From assembly GCF_028769735.1 (NCBI RefSeq), contig NC_088200.1:65788061-65852060 (forward strand): a stretch of DNA of 64,000 bases, given 5' to 3'. A model generated the notes under the pieces. It saw nothing but the letters and a program-made list of their open reading frames with translations. It had not been told where the DNA came from and did not search any database. Made by a program: the position numbers and the translations under genes. Every line of letters starts with the position of its first letter. Position 1 is the first letter of the stretch. This document shows, piece by piece, positions 35,601 to 49,355 of this stretch. Source of the DNA: Zonotrichia leucophrys gambelii (Eukaryota > Chordata > Aves > Passeriformes > Passerellidae).

Positions 35601-37152
35601 GAATGTCTTACTAAGCCCCCTGCTGTATCAAATACCACAGTGTCTAGATCTCCACAAGGGACTGGGTTATGCCCCTTTTATTCCAAGGGTTAACATTGCA
35701 AATCATGTGGTCTGGGGCTTCATCTGTCCCAAGGAAGCTATCCCAGTAAGTTCTGAAGGTGTTTTGCCAACATTTAACTCTGCCCCCTTGTAATGATCAT
35801 TTTTCTGGTAACAGGGAAAAATTATGCACTTTTTTGTCCTCTTGAGATGTCTGCAGAGTAAAATCCAGGTTGGTGATTCTCAGACTTCTGAAGTTGAAAA
35901 TAATTTTTTGAATAATTGCTTTTCTCATTGATATATTTTTATAGAAGACTTCTCTCATCTTGATAAAAGTCAGAGATTAAGAAATACACTGAAAACTTTG
36001 AAGTCATTGAAAGTATGTTGTTTCCAGAGAGCCATATTGACACAATATTTTGCTTTAAGAAGGGATAGAAAAATCAAAAATTGGATTAAATTATGAAACC
36101 CTAAGAGCAAACTAGAAGAAAGAGGATATAACAATGTGAGCTGTTGTGAGATGGTGTTAGTTGCTAGGTGCAGCCACATCACATTGGTGTTATCTGCACA
36201 CTGCTATTCTTCTAACATGAAAATTGTTAATATTCCTTGGCTCCAGTAAAATCAATTTAATTGACTTATGTGTTGAGCAAATGGAAACCATCAAGTTGAC
36301 ACTGTTATGTGTCTTTATGGTAGCAATATTTGTGCTATTATCATCCTCTGTTTTGCTATACTCACATTTCCTAAAGGCACTACTGTTCTTGTTGCTGACC
36401 ATATCAGAGGATAAAGAAACAGTTTTATGTGCCATAACTTTGATTCAAAGAGCATTACTTTTATGTTAACTGTTAAATTACTTGGATCATCATTGCTTGA
36501 AAGAAAAGGTGCTTATCTGAAGGAGTAAGGAGCCGTGAAATTTATATGCTCTCTTACAGTGCCGTTCTCCTTCATATTTGAAATAGTTCCATTAGGGAAT
36601 TGTGTTTTTCATCTGAAGCATTATTCAGCCTGAACACTGGCTGGTCAGGATGAACATTTCTGTACTGGACATGGTCAGATTTGTTCTGCTGTGTGTCACA
36701 GGCTGGGTGGTGTGATTAAATTATACCTGTCAGAGCTCTTAGCTGCAGAGGGAAAATCTTCTGCTTTTGGTTTTGGAGAATGTAAATAATTCACTGCTGT
36801 GAAAATCCAAGCAGCTATGAGAAGCCCTTGAAGTTTTTAGATGACAGGCATATTTTTATTGCAGTATTATGCATGCTTTTCTACTCTGTCATTTCAAACA
36901 TTTTGTATAATAGATTTTCAATGTTCAATTCAGGATTTCTAACAAATCTTAGGCCATATAAAATAATGATATTTATTAATTAATCCTTTTCAAATACAGT
37001 GAGGTGTTTCCAATGTCTCTGCATTCATTTGGTGAAAAATCTGGAAACCATTAGAAATGTTTTTTAACATATTGATCTGGATTATGAATCAATTTTTAGT
37101 GACTCTTTTTTAGCATTTATTAATCCTTTTGTATTTTTTTATAAGAAAAAAA
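32629..37152. other. Intergenic AT-rich DNA, no gene recognised
   Basis: No exon, RNA gene or interspersed repeat recognised. It includes the perfect palindrome at 33927-33946. Short frames, such as the leucine-rich 81-codon one at 36224-36469, have no flanking gene structure. Confidence 0.6.
33927..33946. repeat. Perfect 20-bp palindrome
   Basis: AGAGCTTTTTAAAAAGCTCT reads the same on both strands, with no spacer. No neighbouring element explains it. Confidence 0.9.
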
Positions 37153-37401
37153 ACATAGACTAATTTACTTTGAAGAACACTTCTCAGATCATCAAGTCCA
37201 TCTGCACACCTAACACTGCACCACTAAAACATGCCTCTAAGTGACACACCAACACAAATTTTAAATGCCTCCAGGGATGAGGACTCAGCCACCTCCCTGG
37301 GCAGTTTGTTCCAGAGCTGGACAACCATTTTGATGAAGAAATTTTCCATCCGGCCTAAACCTCCCTTAGTGCAACTTGAGGCCATTTCTTCTTGTATTGT
37401 C
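37153..37401 (-). mobile_element. CR1 LINE 3' part (minus strand), first segment
   Basis: On the complement this is a CR1 3' end: the + strand reads 'agatcatcaagtcca' (37186-37200), 'gcctccagggatgaggact' (about 37267), 'ccacctccctgggcagtttgttccag' (about 37289) and 'acttgaggccatttcttcttgtattgtc' to 37401. The CR1 text resumes at 37793 after an inserted LTR. The terminal octamer tail is eroded near 37153. Confidence 0.88.
37396..37401. repeat. Target-site duplication ATTGTC, left copy
   Basis: ATTGTC at 37396-37401 is repeated at 37787-37792, exactly flanking the LTR that begins TG and ends CA. Removing the LTR and one copy restores a continuous CR1 sequence (cttgtattgtcactttctgcctgggag). Confidence 0.85.
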
Positions 37402-37786
37402 TGTCACAGACATCTTTTGTGGAAAATCCTTTCTTAAGGATTTTTCCCCTTTCTGAGAAGCCGTGGCCTCAGCAAAAAATGTAAACAATGGTTATCTGCT
37501 GCTGTGGAATGCAACAGGTGGATCCGTGATTGGTCTCCTGTGGATGTTTGGATTTACTGACCACTCACAGCAGAGCTGTTCTTGCTTTCTGCCTGGACAC
37601 AGAACTTTGTTATTAATTCCTTTTCTATTCTTAGCTTAGCAAGTTTCTGAGAACTTTTCTCTCTATTCCTATTAGCATAGTAATAATGTAATATATATAA
37701 TAAAATAATAAATTAAGCCTTCTGAACATGAAGTCAGCATTCTCGTCTATCTCTTCACTCCTGCAACCCTTGCAAGCCCTGTAACA
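37402..37786 (+). mobile_element. Solo LTR, ERVK-like (class II), nested in CR1
   Basis: A 385-bp element starting TGTCACAGAC and ending CCTGTAACA, flanked by 6-bp duplications (ATTGTC). It matches from memory a common passerine endogenous-retrovirus LTR: 'gtaaacaatggttatctgct' (about 37481), 'tgattggtctcctgtgg' (CCAAT-box-like, about 37528), 'gtaatatatataataaaataataaa' (TATA-like plus AATAAA, about 37687-37711), then 'gccttctgaacatgaagtcag' as U5. The AATAAA and TATA order gives + orientation. No internal retroviral region is present, so it arose by recombination between two LTRs. The 6-bp duplication is typical of ERVK-like elements; the family is inferred. Confidence 0.85.
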
Positions 37787-37792
37787 ATTGTC
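37787..37792. repeat. Target-site duplication ATTGTC, right copy
   Basis: Exact match of 37396-37401, directly after the CA end of the LTR. Confidence 0.85.
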
Positions 37793-38670
37793 ACTTTCTG
37801 CCTGGGAGAAGAACCTGATCCCTCCCCGCCTCATTATAACCTCCCTTGAGATATTTGTATAGAGAGTGTGGAGTGGTTTGTGCTCCAGACCCTTCCCCAG
37901 CTCCGTTGCCCTTCTCTGGACAGGTGCTCCATCACCTCGATGTTTTCCTTGTTGTGAGGCACCTGAGACTCAGCACAGGGCTCAGGGTGTGACCTCTCCA
38001 GTGCCAAGGGCAGGAGGATGGTCACTGCCATGGCCCTGCTTGTACTGTTGTACAAACTGGGATGCCATTGGCCTTCCTGACCGCCTGTGCACATGCTAGC
38101 TGACATCCTGGTGACTGTCAACTAAAACTCTCAGATCCTTTTCCACTGGGCAGTTTTCCAGCCACTCTTGCTCCAGCCTGTAGCCCCGAATGAGGTTGTC
38201 AAGTCCCAGGGTGGAATTCTGCATTTCATCTTGGGTTCAATCTCATCCAGCTGCCTTCAGCTGATCAATCCAGCCTACCCAGATCCTTTTGCATGGCTTT
38301 ACTGCCTTCCAGCAGATCAACTAGTTATCATCTGTGACCTTGTTGAGGGTGCACTCAATCTACCTGTCCAGGTCATCCATAAAGATCATTAAAGAGACCT
38401 GGTCCCAACACCGAGCCCTGGGGAGCACCATGGGTGGCCATCTGCCACACTGGATGTAGTTCCATTTACCACTACCCTCTGGGCCTGACCATCCAGTTTT
38501 CAACCCAGCAAAGCATACACCTGTCCACACCAAGGGAGGCCAGTTTCTCATGGAGAATGGAATGATGTAAAACTCTTTACTAGGTCTAGGTATGCACATC
38601 CATCACCTTTCCCTCACCTACTAAGTGCAGAGCCTTGCCATAAAAAGAGATCAGATTGGTCAATTTGCTA
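37793..38670 (-). mobile_element. CR1 LINE (minus strand), second segment with ORF2 remnant
   Basis: Continues the CR1 interrupted at 37401. The + strand text 'ctgcctgggagaagaacctgatcc' (about 37798), 'gctccagacccttccccagctccgttgcccttctctggacaggtgctcc' (about 37880), 'ttttccactgggcagttttccagccactctt' (about 38139), 'gagggtgcactcaatctacc' (about 38345), 'gagccctggggagcaccatg' (about 38412) and 'ttcaacccagcaaagcatacacctgtcc' (about 38498) is the complement of the CR1 ORF2 C-terminal half, in the same order. The 5' end is truncated near 38670. Frameshifts and stops make it inactive. Confidence 0.9.
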
Positions 38671-41600
38671 GAGAGGGGGAAACTGTGAAACTGAGGTTTG
38701 AGAATTTGTAGAAAATATCTATGACATTTTAATTCTATTTGATACTCGGAGGAAACCTTAGTAAAAATAGTGTTAGCTGTGCCAGGCTTCCTTATATCCC
38801 TTAATATCTTTCATTCAGAGCAGCCTTTTCTTCTGCATTTCCATTTTTAGCTGCTAGGCATGTGGGAAGACCATATTTCCGCTTTAGCTTTGCAGGCTCT
38901 CCTGCAGCCTCAGGGCTGCTCGGCAGAGGGATGTCCAGGGACTTGAGAGCGGTGTGGGAGCTGCTGGGAGCAGAGCTCAGAGAGGGCCGTGCAGCCTGTG
39001 CTGACCCCTCTAGTGCTGCTGGCTCCTGCGGCAGCTCAGGCAAAGTTGTCCTGGTGTGTTTTTGGCAGTCTGTGATCACTACACTGGCTTTGATGAAGGC
39101 TCACTCTGAAGACTGGAGAAAAAGAGATTTACATGCATTAGCTGAGTGGTTCGGGTCTGCTCTCCTGCTTGACTGCAGTGAAAAGTGCAGTTTAATCCAT
39201 TCAGCTGTAATGCTTGTGAATCTGAGATACTAGCCATGTGTCTGTGAACTAGCACAAGGCTTTCACCTGAACACTGGGCTAGGCTTGCTGCTTGGAGGAC
39301 AGAGCAGTGAACAAGGCAACTGGCAGTTCATGTTTTGTTAAGAGGTCTGAAAATGGGAAAAATTGATTGGTTTTCATTATGCTTTTTGTGTTATTTGTCA
39401 TAACATGCTAATTATTCAAGTTTGCTCTTAATGGTTTCCTTGATATTAGCCATTAAGGAGGAAGCCTTTGGTAGGATCATTCAATTGTGGAAAATTCCCT
39501 AGCTTCCTTCTGCTGACCTGATGAATGTAAAGGTCTCTTTTGGTCTCTGATCCTTGAACAATGAAGAGGGAATTATTGCTTCTTTGGGAGCAGCAGGTGT
39601 GAAACATTCCAGCAACACTGCTCCTGAAGTAATTTGTATAAACCTTGGACAATGTCTAGAGTGGTTAACAATGACTCTGGGAGCTGGTATAATTATCAAA
39701 ACATTTGAGCTAAACCAAACAGATGTAATGACTAGATCAGCACTGGTCATGTTGTGAACATTGCTGTTTGAATATTGCTCAGGTTAATGCAGATTGGTGA
39801 CAAAAATGTTGGCAATTTGTTTTCTCTAAATTAAAGATAGCACAGTGAGTTCAAAGTAATTCTAGGTCAGAGTGGCTTAATAATAATTTGAATGTACTAA
39901 TATTGGGTTTTTTTTGTAAACCTGGACAACATCTTTTGATTTAGAATTAATTAGAAATATTTCATGCAGCACTAGCAACAGTACTATACAGCATATTTTT
40001 CAGGTTTTAATTGATATGAACTATTGGCACTACTGTACTTTCTCAGGTAGCCAGAGAGCAAATAGACAGTCCAAGCAGCCTCTAAATTTACGATCAGACT
40101 CCTGCCCTAAGGATAAACACTGCTCAAAACCACTGGCCCCTTCCATGCCAGAGAGGCAGAGCAGGGTGCTGGTGGCTGTGGTTGGTGACACACGTGCTCT
40201 CCTCAGGACTGCCAGCTCCTCTCTGCTTGCTTTTCCTGCGTCTCTTCGCTTCCCATCTCTGTGTGATCCCACCTGGCTGCTTTTGATTTACTCCAGCTAC
40301 ACCTTGTGATTAAATACGAGGTGTGCTTACAGCATTTGCTCTTTTCCATGTGGATCCTACTTTGATCTCAGGCTTGTGATGCAGAGACACCTGAACTTCC
40401 ATGGTTGCAGCAGCATCTCTGCATAGCTGGGGACTGTGTGATCGTGTGAAACCCAATGTAACCAAAAAGAGTGATATAATGGCATTCCGTGTTTCATGTT
40501 GGAATTTTTGATATGGTCATTGCTTTCTCTTTCTGTCCTTAAAACTGGTTCTATCAAAAAATGGCTCTTTTTTGTTTATTTGAGAGCAGGAGGTGTGGAT
40601 ACCTGAGGAGATAGACCTTTGCTCTTGAAGTTAAATTAACATAAAAATTATTTAGAATAACTCATGGAATTTCAAGTCTTGTGAATTAGCTGCATTTATT
40701 TAGTAGTCCTGTGCAATAATTTATGAAAATTAAATATAAATTAAATTAAATATAACATGTAGCAGTTATGTCAGTGGTTTATGTAGAACAATGTGAACAA
40801 TTTCTGAGAAAAGAAGAGAGAAGAGTTAAGTCATTTATCCCTTTTATTTACCTGACTTAAAATTAAATGAATGTATTGAGAGATTGTAATTTGACATTTA
40901 TCTCTGTCATGCCTACCACAATGAGGTCATGCTTTTTAACAGTGTAAGTTTCAAACAGCAGTTAAACACAGGCTCTTGACTATAAAGGGCCTGTAAAAGC
41001 ATGTAGGTTGGCATTTTGCTGCTCTGTCCATCAGAAATATTTAAGAATTACCTCCACTGTGGTAATTGTTTATAAAGCAGAAGAACATGCTAAGCAGTTG
41101 AAGGTTGCAGAACACTTGAAAATGGAATTTGGAGTGATATAAACTAGTACTTAGATGTTGCTAGATAATGGGAATGGTTCAACAACTTAAATGCTTGGGG
41201 GAAAAAAAGAGCTTTAAATTTCTTAAAAATCCTTTTAATTTCTTAAGAATTTGCTTTTATAATGGGATAGGTGGTTTTTAAAGTTGTAGTTTTCTCTGTA
41301 CTTTTTAAATGAGTAGCACTCCAGGAGTCAAAGATTTGCAGATGATGTGATAGATGATGCCTCGTGTCAGGAATCATGTCATTCCACCCTGAATGGACAG
41401 TTTTTTAATGAAAAGCTTAGCAAAGTGATTATATATCAAACAATATTTGCAGCAGGTGCATAAATCATAAAATACTGCTTTGATGTGAAAATGGTATTGG
41501 TAGGTTACTTTAATTATCAATGCATTGCCTGAAGGCCAATAGCAATGAGCACTTTTGGAGGAAGGTATTTTTTCATGTCAGCATTGTTTATTTTAACCAC

Positions 41601-44600
41601 TTTATTACTATTCTTCATATATTCTGCTTTTCTCTCTTGCCTGAACCAGTTTTCCCCCCATTTTCTCTTATTTGCTCCAGTCTTGACAGGGCTCTGATGT
41701 TCTATGAATGCATTTTTTGAAATGTTAGAAGTTTATTTTTTCTAAACTGATCTCCAGTTCTGAGGGAATTAGCACTAATAACACATACCTAAGTGGTACA
41801 CTCTTGAGGTCCATAATCATATTTCAGATTTTTTTCCTTCTCCTGCAAGAAGTCTCCACAAATATTTTGTTAAGTGTGCTTAAGAAAGATGAGGACACAG
41901 AATAATTGCTGAACTTTCAATGAAAATATTCTGTTTTCACTAGTATACCTCCGTCAGCAAAAAGTAGCAGAATGGAAAGCTTGCTTTCAATATAGGTCCA
42001 GCTGCAGACTTGTATACTCTTTTCAAGGTTAACTTTGGGTTAACATTGCAGAAGTGTAAGGATGGCCATATTATGCTGTTTCAGGGTTTTTTTTCCTCCC
42101 CTTATGTTTTAGTTATTTCTGAGAGATTACATAAAAGGAGGTTTCTCTTATCTACAGTAAAATGTAAATGTAATCAATTCTGATTGAACAGCCTTTTAAG
42201 TTGACTTTCCTCTGAATCCTGTAAGTCCAGTTCTCACAGCATAATGCTATTCTCCCTGCTGAACTGAAAAATATGCTGGCCTGTTACTGTGAATATTATT
42301 TCTTTTGGAGAGAAGAGAGTAGTGAAAGAGCACAGATCATCTAGTCTTAAACCTTCTTGCAGAAGCAAGAGCTAAGTCCCTCTGGATTTCTTTTGGTGCT
42401 AGTGTAGGAAGCAGACTGCTAAGCTGAGACACAGTCATTTAGAATGTGATTCACAGGCAAAGAGAGATTCAGCAGCTCTAGGAGGTGGAAGGGCAAACTT
42501 CTTGGGGGACACAGAGTAGTTCGAATGGGGCATGCAGCACAGGCAGTGCAAGGACACTGGTACAAAAAGCAGTAGATGGGTCTCTGTTCTTTGGGTCATT
42601 TTCCACCATCCTGAGGAAGCCACTTTGTTTCTTAAAGGCAAAGAAAATTATTATTTTGATGAGTGAGATGGGATGCTAGAGACTGCTTGATGCTCTAGAT
42701 GGCCTCAGAGAATCACTGACAGGTCACAACCACCCCATGATGAAGGTTAAGTGGCTGTGTGTGTACCCCTGTGTCCAGGTGTGCACATCTGGATCTCATC
42801 TGAGTTATACTGTCCTCCAGTATGCACACTGTGTGTTCTATTACACAAATAAATAATTCTGTCACCTTGAAAAAGTGGTGAGCTTGTTTCCTCTCCTTAA
42901 TTATCTCTGCATGCGGAAAGTACAAAGCCAGAACACCCCAATTCCATAATTTTTTACAGCTTCTCAACATGTCTGAGTTACTAGTCACTGTTTTATCTCC
43001 CTTGCAGGTCAGTATACTGTATTCTGAACTTTCAGACTCACAGGCCTGTAATGTTTCTGTCCCTAACAGCAGCATGATTATTCTTATCCCATTTAGGTGA
43101 AACTGTGTTTACTTGGATACAAGCCAGGTGAGCTAATTGTCACCAGCTATCTCTGCAGTGCTGCCTGGAAGAAACTGAATTCTTCTGGCTTCCTTGGCTG
43201 TGGACAGCAAGGGTAGTCAGAGGTCCTCAGGAACATTTGACATCCCTAATCCCTTAATTAATGATTTATTCTCCTCCTTATTCCATACTCGTTATTTTTC
43301 CTAGGCACTATTGTTTTGGTTTATGATTAATGTGAAGGCTGTAGTTTAGCTGAAAACAATTGTGAGAGAGGAAAGCATGACTTCAAAAACTGCTTGTGTT
43401 GCCAAGTGCAGTATTTAATTTGGCTTTGCTTCCTTACTAATTATCTCTTCAATGAGGGTTCTCAGAAATTTTTGTCATGTTTCATTATTCCTTATTATCA
43501 TAGTTTACAGCCTGAAGTAGGTGACAGGATGCTTGCCTTCTCTTTAGTAAATTTCATCTTTTTAAAAGGTGTTAAATTTGATTTTTAAAAAATCAGTGTG
43601 TTCTGACTTGAAGCTGTAGTTATAACTGGTAATTTGGTAAAAACTATTAAGCTACCTAGCTGTTTACATGAAAAGTGTCTGTCTTCTGGTTAAAGGTGAA
43701 CCAAATAATTTTAAACAGTACTTTAAACACTATACATGTTTGAGAAAGCAGAACTGAATAATCTTGTTTGTATCTATCCTCTCCCTCCTCTGCAATCTTT
43801 GGAAATCTGCATTAGGACAACATTTTTTGTCTTCAGAAGACAGGATATAATACTAACAAAAAAAGAATGGCAATAGGAGCTACTCACTTCCTGGAATGCT
43901 CTCTGTTCCATAAATGTCTGACTTTCCAGACGTCTGGCAGAGCAGCCTGTGATGTCTTCCAGGTCAGTTAGTAGCAATCTCAATTGTCACTGCAAACTCA
44001 TCCAGCCTTTCAGACCCAAAATTGTTCTTCTTTAACCTGGTATCATGCAAGAGATCTTGTTGTGATGCAGAGAGGTAAATCCACTCACACCATTTAGTTC
44101 TCTACTTGAAAATACTAGCATATTTGTTTTTCTCACATTCCAAAGGGCAACACAGACCTATGTCTAATGTTGCACTCAACATCTGTTTCGAATATTTTTG
44201 GAGAGAGTTTTCTTTTTTTTTTTATGGTAGCTTGTAATGATTAGCATCTCATGCATGGCTGCTTTTATGCCAGTAAACTGAAGGATGATATGCCTATATA
44301 AGACTGTGTCAGCTGCTGCTAAAAGCTGCATCTTGGGGTGCAGTGAGGTGTTCTTCCAAAGCTGGTGTCTGACCTTGATCTGTTGTCGCAGCTGAAGTGT
44401 TTAATCTCCCTGAGCCTCATGACCCCTCAGTCAAGCAGCCTTAGGCAATGTTGTGTAGGGCTTAAAAAATTTTCTGTAATCCTCAAAATTTACTTTTTTC
44501 CCCTCCTTTCATTTAAAACAGTATTGATCAATGGCATTTATTTAAAAATAGACTTCTCTAGATTCCTGAAAATATGCTGTAATCATTCCCATTTCTAGTG

Positions 44601-47600
44601 CATTTAATAGTCACATGGGTCAGTAACAATAATACCTTTCTTGATGTGGCCATTTTTGCATTATAACCATCTCTGAAGCCTCTCAGCAGTGAAAAGATAT
44701 TTTTCATACTGCTCTGGATCCCATTTGTATTGAAAGTAGAGGATAATACTTCTAGCAGAGACTCCAAATGTTTCATGGAAGTGATAGGAAGTGTCTTCTT
44801 TTTAAGGTGAAGAAACTGAACGAAAGAAGTCCAGCATGGAGACTGACCACAGGACAGAAGTCTTGACATACCTATGTCACTTCCAGCCATTACTTCTAAT
44901 GTCTTTTTTAGGGACCACCACGGGAAGAAACATCTGTCCTGACTTTTCCTTTTTGCAATTTCGATGCACCCTTTAATTTCCCTACAACTGGAGAGTTTTT
45001 CAGTATTCCTCTGTAAGGAGACAATGATTTTGCTTGTATTTGTTTGGTTAAATTTCTTTGCTAGGTAGTTTGAACTCATAGCAGCTGCTTGTGTTTTCTG
45101 AAATTAGAACTGAGTATTTTTGACAGTTTTTCTTTCAACAGTCATGCAATTCCAACAATGTTGCTTTGGTCAGTAAAACCTCCAAATGATTCTTTAAAAT
45201 AAGAAACATTTTTATCAGTGAAACATTTTAGTATTTTAATTTGAAAGTTTTTGTTTTGAAATTACTTTGAAAAGTTGTAGTATACTCAGCTTATTTCATG
45301 TATCAAAAGAGAATTTTCAGTATAAAAAGTTCATTTGTTTCAAATGTCTTGCTACCACAAGATGCCTCTGTCTTTGTACTCCCTATAAATGATCATGCTT
45401 TGCTGTTAAGTCACCCCTGAAAGAAGAAATCCAGTGGAACTTAAAAAATATTGTAAACTAGAAACAATCTTCAAGTTTTAATTTTCTCTTGATCAGTTCT
45501 GAACTGTAAATTAGCAGGAGGTTTATGTATTCAGAGTGTTACTGCCTGAAATTCTTATATAACTCTCTGGGAACATTAAATGTAATTTCTCCTTAGATTT
45601 AGAAGTTTGTAAATTAGTTTTATTTTCGTCTGCACTTTTACAATCGATATTTCTAGGTCAAGACTGCAATGACAGTCTTTTGTTTGAATAATCTGAAATA
45701 AAGTAGTTAGAATAAGTAAACAGGAAGCAAGATTGAAGACATTAGAATCAAGGGAGTGTTTAAAAAATAGAAAAACCCAATGGAGAAAAAAGTAAAAAAC
45801 TGAGAAAAAAGTGAAAAACTGGTGAATTGCATGATCAAGCTCTGAGGAGTAGTTTGTAGAAAAATTATGATTGCTGTAGTTATTTCATAACATGAAATCT
45901 ATCCCCCTCCAATAACAAAGTCTAGAAATTCATGGACACAGAATACATCTGTTTTCTATTTTCTCTTCCCTATCAAACCTGTTTTTTCATGGCATGCTGG
46001 TTCTCTGTCAGCTGTGACTGTAATTAACACTCACTGTGGGACTGTGCTTGGAGAAATATAACTGGGAGAAAGGAGGTTGTTTGGGAATTCCCATTGTCCA
46101 CACTTAGGGAAGCCAGCTTTGCATCCCTGCCTGTTTCCCACTGATGATTATTCTGGTCCTGGACATTACAGATTTATAATTTAAAGACTTTAGTCTCATG
46201 TGGCTTCATTTTACAATACCGCGTAACCATTTCTGGAGTTTAAGAGATCTTTGTATTGAAAACTCTTTTTAAATAGATTGAAAATATTTCCTAAGCTACA
46301 TGAAATAGCTCTACAGCTACTGAAGAAAAATACAGCTGTGTCTGACTATTCTTTTTTGAATGCCAATGCTGTTGGGAAAAAAAATCTGACCTTTCTACTG
46401 CCTGCCTCTGTCAGGAGAGCTGTCCAAAGCCACATGAAGGAAAAGTGTCTTCCAGCTTTACCTCCGGCTTCATTCCAAGTCTTAGATGTCATAGCCAAGT
46501 ACCAGGGTGAGAAATGCTACTCAACATCTGCCCTTTACCCTGCTGTGCAAAATGGGAAAGATGCAGCTCTGCACTTAAATGCTACAACAATTAGGTTTCC
46601 TTTGCATAATGCGTGAGGCCTGAAATATGTTAAGGGTGTTCAAAAGTTCTCAGAATATGGCTTTTCCTCTCTATGCTAATCAGGCATTCAGAAAAAAGCC
46701 AACTCCTCAGAATTTGAGACTCGCTACTGTTTAAAACCTCAGCAAATAACACAGTATGTGTATACTTTAAATGTCAGTGATATCTTTTCTCAGCAGATCG
46801 GGTTTTTGCAGGAGAGACTGAAGAATATCAATCAGCTGTAACCCAGTGGCCTGTAACTCATTGGGCTTAATAGCAGATGTGTGTACAGCTTTAAATCAGT
46901 GGCAGAGACGACTGCTTTGGGAAAAAACACCTTGAACCATGCAAAGTATTTTAAGCATATAGGGCTTCCTGTTGCTTTGCCTTTTTTAATTTGACTTCAT
47001 TGACTTGTAAATGAAACTTGGTCTCTTTCCAGATATTTTTGTGGGGCTGTTTATTGGTTCTTTGGGGGGCATTAAAAATTTACTGCAATCACTTTCTTGT
47101 AAAGGATTGAAGTTTTCACCTTTTGTTCCCCTTCTCTATCTGAAATCTGTACCACAGTCTGGTTTACCTTTAAAAGCAGTATCCTTGACCAACCTGAGCA
47201 GCCTTTTATGCGTTGATTCTCTGTCTCATCTTGTAGGTAGTTCTTCTGAATATTATCACTCATTTAAATATCTTCATCAAAGATGAATTATTAGTTTTAG
47301 TGGCATTATAATTATCACTCCCAGATGATATCCCCCTCAGCTAACAAGTCAGTAAAAAAATCTGTTTAAGCTGTGCTGCCCATGAAAATATTGTCTTCTA
47401 AAGCCCTTGCAGAGCTTTGACAATCATCCTTCCAAGAAAATGCAAGGGTCTAGGAGATGGTTTAAATTGAGCAGAAAAGTTCTGACCTACAGCTGCTTTT
47501 ATTTTTTTTTTTCTGTCAGGTTTCTCTTTTTAGCTCCTGAGATCAAGCAGAGTCTGATTTATTTTTTATGCTATCTTTCGTTATGGGAGAGTTGTTGTAC

Positions 47601-49355
47601 GTTAGGTTTTTACTTAGCTGCTTGAACAACACCAGATTCTTGTAACAGTTTTCTTGCACTCCCAACTTATGATGTGAATTTAAATGCATTTAGAAGCTTA
47701 TAAAGGAACTATTATTCTGTCAAGCTTTCTTTAAGAATCAATGAAGATATTTGCTGGGCAGAGAAGACTCGTTCATACTTGGGCAGAACCTAAAGATGCA
47801 TATGGTTAAATTGCCATTCTTTTCATAAGAGCTCCATGTGTTTTATTTGCTTCAGTGTTTGGCCAATTTGCTGGTGCCAGATTCTGTTCAGGCAGAGCAG
47901 CAGCAGGAGGTGCCAAGCAGCAGCTTTGCAGCCTCAGGAGTTTTGGTCATCCCTGCTCCTTCTCAGAGCAGCCTGAAACTGGAACATTTTCCCCTCATTT
48001 CAAGGTCTTTGCTCATTGCATATTGCTGGTCCAGACACTCCCACCTTCACGTGCTTAGTCTAACTGCTCTTCTTTTCAGGGGGCAATAACCACAGAAGGG
48101 GAGAAAAAAAGAAAGGAAAAGAAAACAAGTGCAATATTCTACACTGAAATTTTAATAAACCTCTCTCTAGAGACAAATTCTTTGGAGTCTTTTATGCTTT
48201 AAAATGAGAAAGAACAGTAAACAAAATGGAGCACATTTAGGATATGAAAGTCTGTGTTTTTGTCTGTAAGAAAACTAAACTGGAAGATGTATTTTGTCAA
48301 ACCTGCATGTAACATCCTTGAGGAAAGGTTATATGAAAATGTCTTGAAATAAAGAGCTGTTTTCTTAGCACATTATTCTACTTTCTGAGAGATCCTAAAT
48401 GTTAGCATATTGAAAACTCAAAGCTACCTACACTGACACATGGTTAATTTTGTAAATCTACAGCCTCTAAGACCTTGGAAAATGTGATTATCCAGTCTGA
48501 ACACTAGTAGACTAAAGTGATTTTGTGAACTTGAATTCAGTTTTTTTTAGGAGAAAAGACCTTATGTCAAATGGCTGGTCAAGGAAATTCTGTTATGACC
48601 TATAATACAGTTTTGTACTGACTTCAAACAGCTTCAGCTTCCATCCACTTGATGATGTTATGTTTACGTTACTGATGATATGTGGAGTTTTTTAAAGTTT
48701 TGTTAGGTACTTACAATGTTTTACCCTTCTGCTTGAGAAATAAAGGAGACTGAAATTCTGCAGTTTCTCATGAAGCATGCCTTACAAATTTATTATTTTT
48801 GGTGGAATTTAAAATTTTTCTTTGATTTACCAACTTTCATCTTCATCTTAAAGTATTGATACCAGCTTGAAATGTAGTTATAGAGTGCTTATGGGTGGGT
48901 GATTAAGTCCTCAGAATTTCTCTGATTATGCAATCAGGTAGAGGACCTACACTCTTGAACCTCTTGACCTGGGAGCTCATATTCAGCTTTTTACTAGCTG
49001 TGATTCTTATGTCCTGTTTGGATTTGCAACTGCCCAGCATGATTTCCCATTTTGTAAATATTTACTTCACTTTCATATTGCTCTAGTTTGGGTTAACACA
49101 AAATACAGACTGTAGCTGTGCTCTCTGTGGCAGCAGAAAAACAATCTCTGATTTCATGCAATCCAAGGTGAGGCATTCCTACAGGATGTTTTTTTTTCTG
49201 AGAGATAAAAAAGAGCTGCAATTCTTTTTTTTAAATCTATTTAATTTCTGTTATTGTGTTTTGAAGACTTCTAGTTTATAATTTTGATTTTTTTGGTGGT
49301 CTTATGTCAAGTGTTTTATAAAGGTCTGACTAACAGTGCGTTGAATACTTTGTGG
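38671..49355. other. Intergenic DNA, no gene recognised
   Basis: 10.7 kb with no repeat or gene I can name. GC-richer patches lie at about 38880-39060, 40120-40290 and 47870-48060. The longest open frame outside the repeats is 173 codons on the minus strand (44558-45079), and a 112-codon + frame lies at 46278-46616. Neither resembles a protein family I know or has flanking splice or promoter signals I can defend. Confidence 0.55.

Noticed and set aside
36224..36469. Hydrophobic 81-codon frame, membrane-protein-like
   Set aside because: AT-rich DNA with TTT/TTA/CTA codons gives such frames by chance; an overlapping antisense frame of equal length exists.
37449..37798. Alternative LTR limits 37454-37793 with a 5-bp CTTTC duplication
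   Set aside because: These limits leave about 50 bp of non-CR1 sequence in the host element. The limits 37402-37786 with ATTGTC restore CR1 exactly and give TG...CA ends.
46278..46616. 112-codon + frame
   Set aside because: No family resemblance, and no promoter or splice signal that I can defend.
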